DNA from: Magnetococcales bacterium | GTDB lineage: Bacteria > Pseudomonadota > Magnetococcia > Magnetococcales > DC0425bin3 | DNA length: 20,014 bases | Reading direction: 5' to 3' | Assembly (NCBI GenBank): GCA_015229045.1 | Contig: JADGCJ010000056.1 | Location: 1-20,014 of the forward strand | Shown here: positions 15,722 through 20,014 of the stretch, in pieces | Numbering within the stretch: position 1 is the stretch's first letter | Layout of the letters: the number at the start of each line of letters is the position of its first letter | Translations under genes and position numbers: made by a program | Notes under the pieces: generated by a model | The model's database searches: none | What the model saw: the letters and a program-made list of their open reading frames with translations, nothing else | What the model was told of the DNA's origin: nothing

Positions 15722-16792
15722 ATGACGACATTCCCGATCCAGATCACGCCCGAAAACGCCATCAAGGAGATGACGGAGTTCAACAAGAAGCTCTCTCAGG
15801 GCTTCAAGACTCTCGGGGAAGTCAAGGACACCAAACCCGGAGTCACCGAGAAGGAAGCGGTCTACCAGGAGGATAAGCTGGTTCTTTACCGCTTCAAACC
15901 GAAGGTGGAAAAGCCGCATCCGGTCCCGGTGATGATCGTCTACGCCTTGGTCAATCGTCCCTACATGGCTGACCTTCAGGACGACCGCTCCACCATCAAG
16001 GGCTTGCTGGAAGCTGGCCTGGATGTCTATCTGGTCGACTGGGGCTACCCCGATCCGGCTGATCGCTTCCTGACCATGGACGATTACATCAACGGGTACA
16101 TCAAGAATTGCGCCGAGGAGATTTGCCGTCGGCACAACATGGAAAGCATCAACCTCCTCGGCATCTGCCAGGGCGGTACCCTCACCACCTGCTTCTGTGC
16201 GTTGAACCCGCATCTGGTGAAAAATCTGGTCCTCATGGTGACCCCTATCGATTTCCACACCCAGCAGGATCGCCTGCATACCTGGGTGGAGAGCCTGGAT
16301 ATAGGCCTCATGATCGATGCCCTGGGCAATCTCCCCGGATCCGTACTCAACACCACGTTCCAGAGCATGCAGCCCCTCCAGCTCGGCCTCAAGAAGTACA
16401 TCGACATGGTCGATCTCATGGACGATGCGACCAAGTTGGAAAATTTCTTGCGCATGGAACATTGGATCAATGACAGCCCGGATCAGCCTGGCGAAACGGT
16501 TCGTCAGTTTGCGCGCGACATGTATCAGCGCAATGCCCTGATCAAGGGTGAGGTGCAGGTCGGCAACCGCAAAGTGGACCTGGCCAACCTGACCATGCCC
16601 ATCCTCAATGTCTACGCCTCCCTGGACCATCTGGTACCCCCGCCGGGATCGACCATCCTCGGCAAGCTCGCCAAGAGTCGGGACTACTCTGAAATGTCCT
16701 TCAAGGGCGGCCACATCGGTATTTACGTCAGTGCGCGTGCCCAGAAGGAAGTTCCCGCTGGCATCGCCAAGTGGATCAAGGAAAAAGGGTGA
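15722..16792 (+). CDS. phaC: Class III PHA synthase catalytic subunit PhaC
   Basis: A 356-residue alpha/beta-hydrolase-fold polymerase that joins (R)-3-hydroxyacyl-CoA units into PHA on the granule surface and releases CoA. The lipase-like box carries Cys instead of Ser: GICQGG with nucleophile Cys149. Asp302 (ASLDHLVPP) and general base His331 (KGGHIGIYVS) complete the triad. These three numbers are the same as those known for the Allochromatium vinosum class III enzyme, and the length is also that of class III rather than the longer class I/II enzymes. The preceding phaE confirms the class. The ribosome site AAGGAG lies inside the end of phaE, 8 bases from the ATG. A terminator region follows, closing the PHA unit. 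Confidence 0.97.
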   Translation: MTTFPIQITPENAIKEMTEFNKKLSQGFKTLGEVKDTKPGVTEKEAVYQEDKLVLYRFKPKVEKPHPVPVMIVYALVNRPYMADLQDDRSTIKGLLEAGLDVYLVDWGYPDPADRFLTMDDYINGYIKNCAEEICRRHNMESINLLGICQGGTLTTCFCALNPHLVKNLVLMVTPIDFHTQQDRLHTWVESLDIGLMIDALGNLPGSVLNTTFQSMQPLQLGLKKYIDMVDLMDDATKLENFLRMEHWINDSPDQPGETVRQFARDMYQRNALIKGEVQVGNRKVDLANLTMPILNVYASLDHLVPPPGSTILGKLAKSRDYSEMSFKGGHIGIYVSARAQKEVPAGIAKWIKEKG

Positions 16793-16830
16793 GGGGGGGG
16801 GGATGCAGCCCTGAGCCTTTTTTCGACGGA

Positions 16831-16866
16831 ATTGGCGGCACCCATACCATGAGATAGCCCGCCAAT
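16831..16866. other. Inverted repeat after phaC
   Basis: ATTGGCGG (16831-16838) is the perfect complement of CCGCCAAT (16859-16866), with a 20-base loop. It lies just ahead of the main terminator hairpin and may act with it or protect the phaC mRNA end. Confidence 0.5.
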
Positions 16867-16871
16867 CAAGA

Positions 16872-16906
16872 GGGGGGGGACGAACCGTTTCGGTTCATCC
16901 CCCCCC
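16872..16906. terminator. Strong intrinsic-type terminator of the PHA operon
   Basis: A run of eight G plus A (16872-16880) pairs with T plus eight C (16898-16906); inside, after one mismatch, GAACCG (16882-16887) pairs with CGGTTC (16891-16896) around a TTT loop. That gives about 15 pairs with one mismatch. The following T tract is short (CGTTCATTTT). It is by far the most stable hairpin in the window and sits where the PHA operon should end. Confidence 0.85.
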
Positions 16907-17045
16907 CGTTCATTTTGGAGCCCACCTGTTTTGCTGGTAATTCCAGTTTCAGATCAAGATGGATGCGAGGGGTTGCTCCGATCCCTTTACCAACCGCGAC
17001 ACGCACCCTATTGTGTAGAGGAGCGAATCATGAAGCGATAACCCT

Positions 17046-17072
17046 CTGGAGTGTGAAATTGCACTTCTCCAG
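17046..17072 (+). promoter_or_regulatory. Leader hairpin before the MEMO-AMMECR1 gene
   Basis: CTGGAG and CTCCAG arms form a 6-pair stem, with a further GTG/CAC pairing inside (17053-17055 with 17062-17064). It ends 21 bases before the GTG start and follows a three-codon open frame. A regulatory role is possible but unproven. Confidence 0.35.
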
Positions 17073-17093
17073 CGATTTGATGAGGTCATAACA

Positions 17094-18710
17094 GTGTTGC
17101 GCAATTATCTTCTGATTTTTTTCTTGGTCGCGGTTGGTTCTGCGGCGGGGCTGTACCTGTTCAAGGACCATTTGCAGCAGGAGGAGGTGATCGCCATGAG
17201 AAGCGCCCACGCGGAAGCAACGCCGGTGCTTGACGGGGAGAGTGCCCGGGTTCGTCCTGCCGCCATGGCTGGTGCCTGGTATCCGGAAAAGAGTGAGGAG
17301 CTGATTGCCTTTCTGGATCAGGCCATGAACAGTGCCAATCCGGCCCCATTGACTGGTCAGGGGGTGGTCCGCGCCCTGATTGTGCCTCATGCCGGCTACC
17401 GTTACAGCGGGATGGCAGCGGCGGCGGCATTCAAACTGTTGCGTGGACGATCCTTCAGTCGAATCATTGTCATTGGCCCTTCACACCGGCAAGCGTTTCA
17501 GGGTATTTCCACGCCGGATGTGACGCATTTTGCCACCCCTCTGGGGCGTATTCCCCTCGATCAACAGGCCCTGGCCACGCTGCGGGCCAACCCCTTGCAC
17601 CGGACCTTGACAACGGCTCACCAGGCGGAACACAGCATTGAAATCGAGCTGCCCTTCCTGCAACGGGCCGTGCCCGGAGAGTGGCAGCTGGTTCCGATCC
17701 TTGTGGGATCCCTGGATGCCCGTAGTGTCGCCCAGGTGGCCGACCTGGTGCGCCCCCTCGCCGATGATGCCACCCTGGTGGTGGTCTCTTCGGATTTTAC
17801 CCACTACGGCGCCAATTATGACTTCCAGCCGTTCCCCGTCGATGCCCAACTGCCCGGTCGCATCCGGGAACTGGACCAGGGGGCCATCGAGCGTATCCTG
17901 CACCTCGATGGGCCAGGCCTTCTTGAGTACAGACAAAAAACCCAGATAACAGCCTGTGGCTTGCTGCCCATGGCCATTCTGCTGCACATGTTGGGGGAGG
18001 GGACGACACCCACCCTGTTGCAGTACGATACCAGTGGTCACATGACCCAGGATTATGCCAACTCGGTCAGCTATGTCTCTATGGTTTTCGCACGTTCCAG
18101 GCCGCTGGCTGAATTGGCTGCATCGACGCAACTCCCCCAGGGAGAGATGTCTCTGCTTCTGACACTTGCCCGCACGATTGTGCAAAAAGCGGTTGTCCAG
18201 CAGGATGGCACTCTGAATGCCGGTGAGATTCTTGCCAATGTCACTCTCTCCGACCGGATGCAGCAGCTTGCCGGAGCCTTTGTCACCCTGAAAAAGGCGG
18301 GTGAGCTGCGTGGCTGCATCGGTCATATCACTGCCGAAAAACCGCTCTTTCAGGCAGTCATGGAAAACGCGGTGAGCGCCGCACTGATGGATGATCGCTT
18401 CAAGCCGGTCACTCGGGAGGAGCTTCCATCTCTGATGGTGGAGGTGAGCGTTTTAAGTCCCCTGCGTCCCATTGCCTCCCTGGGAGAGTTTCAGGTGGGC
18501 AAGCATGGCATTGTTTTGACCAAGGGTGGACATCGGGCGGTGTTTTTGCCGGAGGTGTCCACCGAGCAAAAATGGGATCGGGATACCACGCTGACCAATC
18601 TTGCCATCAAGGCCGGCCTGCCTGGTGATGCCTGGAAAGAAAATGCCCAGTTCGAGGTCTTTACAACGCAGACCATCAAGGAGTCCGCGCCGCCGCCAGC
18701 AACTCCCTGA
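17094..18710 (+). CDS. Fused AmmeMemoRadiSam system protein B (MEMO) and A (AMMECR1)
   Basis: A 538-residue two-domain protein. Residues about 45-325 are a MEMO domain; the metal-site residues known from human MEMO1 have clear counterparts: His99 (VPHAGYRYSG), His131 (GPSHR), His237 (DFTHYG) and Cys288 (TACGLLP). Residues about 345-530 are an AMMECR1 domain with its hallmark LRGCIG (405-410). In many prokaryotes these two occur with a radical-SAM enzyme; that third partner is not in the window. The biochemical role of the set is not settled. GTG 17094 (GAGG 8 bases upstream) gives an N-terminal membrane helix (about 4-24). An in-frame ATG at 17196 (residue 35) has an exceptionally strong ribosome site, AGGAGGTGATC (17182-17192), which would yield a soluble form. 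Which start is used is uncertain. The Lar-like gene follows after 11 bases. Confidence 0.9.
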   Translation: MLRNYLLIFFLVAVGSAAGLYLFKDHLQQEEVIAMRSAHAEATPVLDGESARVRPAAMAGAWYPEKSEELIAFLDQAMNSANPAPLTGQGVVRALIVPHAGYRYSGMAAAAAFKLLRGRSFSRIIVIGPSHRQAFQGISTPDVTHFATPLGRIPLDQQALATLRANPLHRTLTTAHQAEHSIEIELPFLQRAVPGEWQLVPILVGSLDARSVAQVADLVRPLADDATLVVVSSDFTHYGANYDFQPFPVDAQLPGRIRELDQGAIERILHLDGPGLLEYRQKTQITACGLLPMAILLHMLGEGTTPTLLQYDTSGHMTQDYANSVSYVSMVFARSRPLAELAASTQLPQGEMSLLLTLARTIVQKAVVQQDGTLNAGEILANVTLSDRMQQLAGAFVTLKKAGELRGCIGHITAEKPLFQAVMENAVSAALMDDRFKPVTREELPSLMVEVSVLSPLRPIASLGEFQVGKHGIVLTKGGHRAVFLPEVSTEQKWDRDTTLTNLAIKAGLPGDAWKENAQFEVFTTQTIKESAPPPATP

Positions 18711-18721
18711 ACGCCTGTCTG

Positions 18722-18973
18722 ATGATGGATCCCTGTCCGTGGTGTGGTACAGGTGGGGAGCAGTTGAAAATGAAGTTTTATTTCGGTGCCCCCTCCGGAG
18801 ATGAAAGCGAACCCGCCGGACAATGGTACGCTGCGGTTGTTTGCCAGAGCTGTTTCGCCCAAGGGCCTCTGTGCTGCGCTGAATTGCGCAAAGACGCCAC
18901 CAAAGAGGCCGTCGCCCTGTGGAATGGGCGTCGTGTCGATTTTGCCAAGAACGATGTTGATCAAGCGGGATGA
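18722..18973 (+). CDS. Small Lar-like zinc-ribbon protein
   Basis: An 83-residue protein with two Cys pairs, Cys5-x2-Cys8 (CPWCG) and Cys41-x2-Cys44, followed by an Ala-rich helix and a late ALWNGR (65-70). This layout matches the restriction alleviation protein Lar family, where a CPxCG start and a terminal WN-R signature flank a zinc ribbon. The founding Lar, from the Rac prophage, eases type I restriction, but many bacterial homologues have no tested role. No other phage gene is seen here. No ribosome site is visible; 11 bases separate it from the preceding stop, so it is probably translated by coupling. ATG 18725 is an equally possible start. Its TGA stop directly abuts the stop codon of the opposing gene. 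Confidence 0.7.
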   Translation: MMDPCPWCGTGGEQLKMKFYFGAPSGDESEPAGQWYAAVVCQSCFAQGPLCCAELRKDATKEAVALWNGRRVDFAKNDVDQAG

Positions 18974-19774
18974 TCAGCTGTCATCGAGGCTGGATCCCGC
19001 CGCTTGTTCACGAGTCATGTAGCCGACCTTGACCCAGCGAGAGGTTTCATCGAAAAAAGAGGATCGGTACAGATGCCGGTCCAGTTTTTGTTGCAAGGCG
19101 TCGATCTCCTCGCTGGATAAGGGTACAACCAGGAAAAACGAAACCCAGCGATCATCCGGAGAGGTGGCGCTGCCGTCTTTTTCCAGGGCGATTCGCACCT
19201 GGGGGACGGGTATTCCGCTTTTACGCAAGTGGGAGGCTGCTTGTTTTTGCAGGCTTTCCACTGCCAGGTCGACAATGCCACGCTCTTCCAAAAATTGACT
19301 GCAATGGACAAGGCTCTCCACCCCGGCCACAGCGTGAAGGAGGTGAAACTTTTCTAAAATGGCCATACGCCGGGCAGCATACTGGAAACGACCGGCAAAC
19401 ACACACGCCTCGACCACCTGGCAAAGCAACTCCGGATTACGGGGCAGATCCTCACAATTCTTGATGGCTACCTCGGCAGCTTCCGAAAGACAACCGAAAT
19501 CCTGTAACGATGCAACAAAATTGACCCTGACTGCCGTATCCCAGGGGTCGTTCAGCCGGGCCAGACGAAAATGGTTGCGCATGGCCCCTTCATCCCGGCG
19601 GATGGTGGCAATGGTACCCAGTATATTGTGCGCTTTGGCCGGATAGTCGGACAATGACGCTTCCGCCCGGCGCTTGTGCCTTTGCAACCTCAAATCATCA
19701 CGCAAGACACCATGGCGGATGGCGACCAGTTGGTCAGCTATATTGTTCAGCTCAGACTCTTGTGAATTCAGCAT
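18974..19774 (-). CDS. TPR-like helical protein of unknown function
   Basis: A 266-residue, mainly helical protein from ATG 19774; the frame is open further up to GTG 19909 (311 residues), but the extra 45 residues are not TPR-like and carry no ribosome site. Helix pairs in the middle (about residues 45-150), such as NILGTIATIRRDEGAMRNHF and ELLCQVVEACVFAGRFQYAA, have TPR character: Ala and Gly at small-residue positions and about 34-residue periodicity. The final 80 residues contain strand-like hydrophobic runs (SFFLVVPLS) and may form a separate domain. I do not recognise the family. It is convergent with the Lar-like gene. TTGACA read on the minus strand (19819-19814) lies just upstream of the short start, but no good -10 accompanies it. 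A TATGAT (minus strand, 19932-19927) could serve the longer form. Confidence 0.7.
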   Translation of the reverse strand: MLNSQESELNNIADQLVAIRHGVLRDDLRLQRHKRRAEASLSDYPAKAHNILGTIATIRRDEGAMRNHFRLARLNDPWDTAVRVNFVASLQDFGCLSEAAEVAIKNCEDLPRNPELLCQVVEACVFAGRFQYAARRMAILEKFHLLHAVAGVESLVHCSQFLEERGIVDLAVESLQKQAASHLRKSGIPVPQVRIALEKDGSATSPDDRWVSFFLVVPLSSEEIDALQQKLDRHLYRSSFFDETSRWVKVGYMTREQAAGSSLDDS

Positions 19775-19975
19775 CAGAAGTTCAACATCCAGTGAAGTGT
19801 GCAAAAACCGAACTGTCAACCCATAGGCAGTTGGAAACGCATGTCGCTCGCTCGTTGTCGTCTCGCGTTCGCTCCGATCCGGAATGGAATGGACAAGAAC
19901 CACGCCCACACCCAGGTCCCGAGGGTATCATATTTTCCTGCCCCGGGATAAAATATTTAGTAACTGCCCAGGTAG

Positions 19976-20014
19976 CAGGGCAATCGCATTTGAAACTGAC
20001 ACGCCCGAGGCCAT
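19976..20014 (-). repeat. Right copy of the 39-bp window-spanning inverted repeat
   Basis: This is the reverse-complement partner of bases 51-89, with 36 of 39 positions identical. It runs to the final base, so it may continue outside the window. On the minus strand it opens a short frame from ATG at 20014 that stops at 19928 (28 codons), sharing its first thirteen residues, apart from one Pro/Ser change, with the frame in the left copy. Confidence 0.85.

Larger units (their letters stand above)
16793..17093. other. Spacer between phaC and the MEMO-AMMECR1 gene
   Basis: About 300 bases holding a run of ten G (16793-16802, a place where read errors are likely), the two hairpins of the phaC end, and a leader for the next gene. 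In that leader, ATG AAG CGA TAA (17030-17041) follows GAGGAG, giving a possible three-codon leader peptide, and CTGGAG (17046-17051) pairs with CTCCAG (17067-17072) directly after it. No consensus promoter was identified. Confidence 0.5.

Noticed and set aside
14660..16714. 684-codon open frame on the minus strand opposite phaE and phaC
   Set aside because: It crosses two confidently identified genes in antisense, has a His/Gln-rich composition typical of shadow frames and shows no known motif.
51..20014. Transposon bounded by the 39-bp inverted repeats
   Set aside because: The enclosed genes include ordinary metabolic operons, no transposase or integrase with matching ends is present, and target duplications cannot be seen, so a 20-kb transposon is not supported.

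Overview
The window reads as a chromosomal segment of a Gram-negative, polyhydroxyalkanoate (PHA)-storing bacterium. A PhaR-type regulator, a class III PHA synthase (PhaE plus PhaC), a CHASE2-linked nucleotide cyclase, and signal peptides with membrane anchors all point to Pseudomonadota. A magnetotactic coccus or a sulfur-oxidiser relative would fit. This placement is inference; no rRNA or other marker gene is present.

Left part (1-9246, all plus strand): a very large exported Sel1/TPR-CHAT caspase-like protein (193-4830), a gap holding a 25-bp tandem duplication, an exported FecR-like protein (5172-6128), a CHASE2 receptor adenylate cyclase with all key catalytic residues (6181-8244), and a Rpn-family PD-(D/E)XK nuclease (8281-9246). 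The first three look like one envelope-to-cytoplasm signalling module.

Middle (9342-12436): a five-helix membrane protein with a long pentapeptide-repeat domain and a Cys-containing tail. It is clearly AT-richer than its neighbours and is followed by a 668-bp stretch with no convincing gene.

PHA block (12437-16906, plus strand): phaB (acetoacetyl-CoA reductase), phaR (regulator), a phasin, phaE and phaC. It ends in a strong double-hairpin terminator region. A near-consensus sigma70 promoter (TTGACA, 17 bp, TATTAT) precedes the phasin, and a 32-bp near-perfect palindrome lies over its -10 and start point, which is a very good candidate PhaR operator. Hairpins lie between phaB and phaR and between the phasin and phaE. 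Together the genes reduce acetoacetyl-CoA, polymerise the product, coat the granule and sense polymer level. No beta-ketothiolase gene is in the window.

Right part (17094-20014): a fused MEMO-AMMECR1 protein (AmmeMemoRadiSam B+A) with two plausible translation starts, a small Lar-like zinc-ribbon protein, and a convergent TPR protein on the minus strand whose stop codon directly abuts the Lar-like stop.

The two ends of the window carry a 39-bp inverted repeat (51-89 and 19976-20014) with only three mismatches. It could be a dispersed repeat, and its open frame encodes the same short peptide start in both copies.
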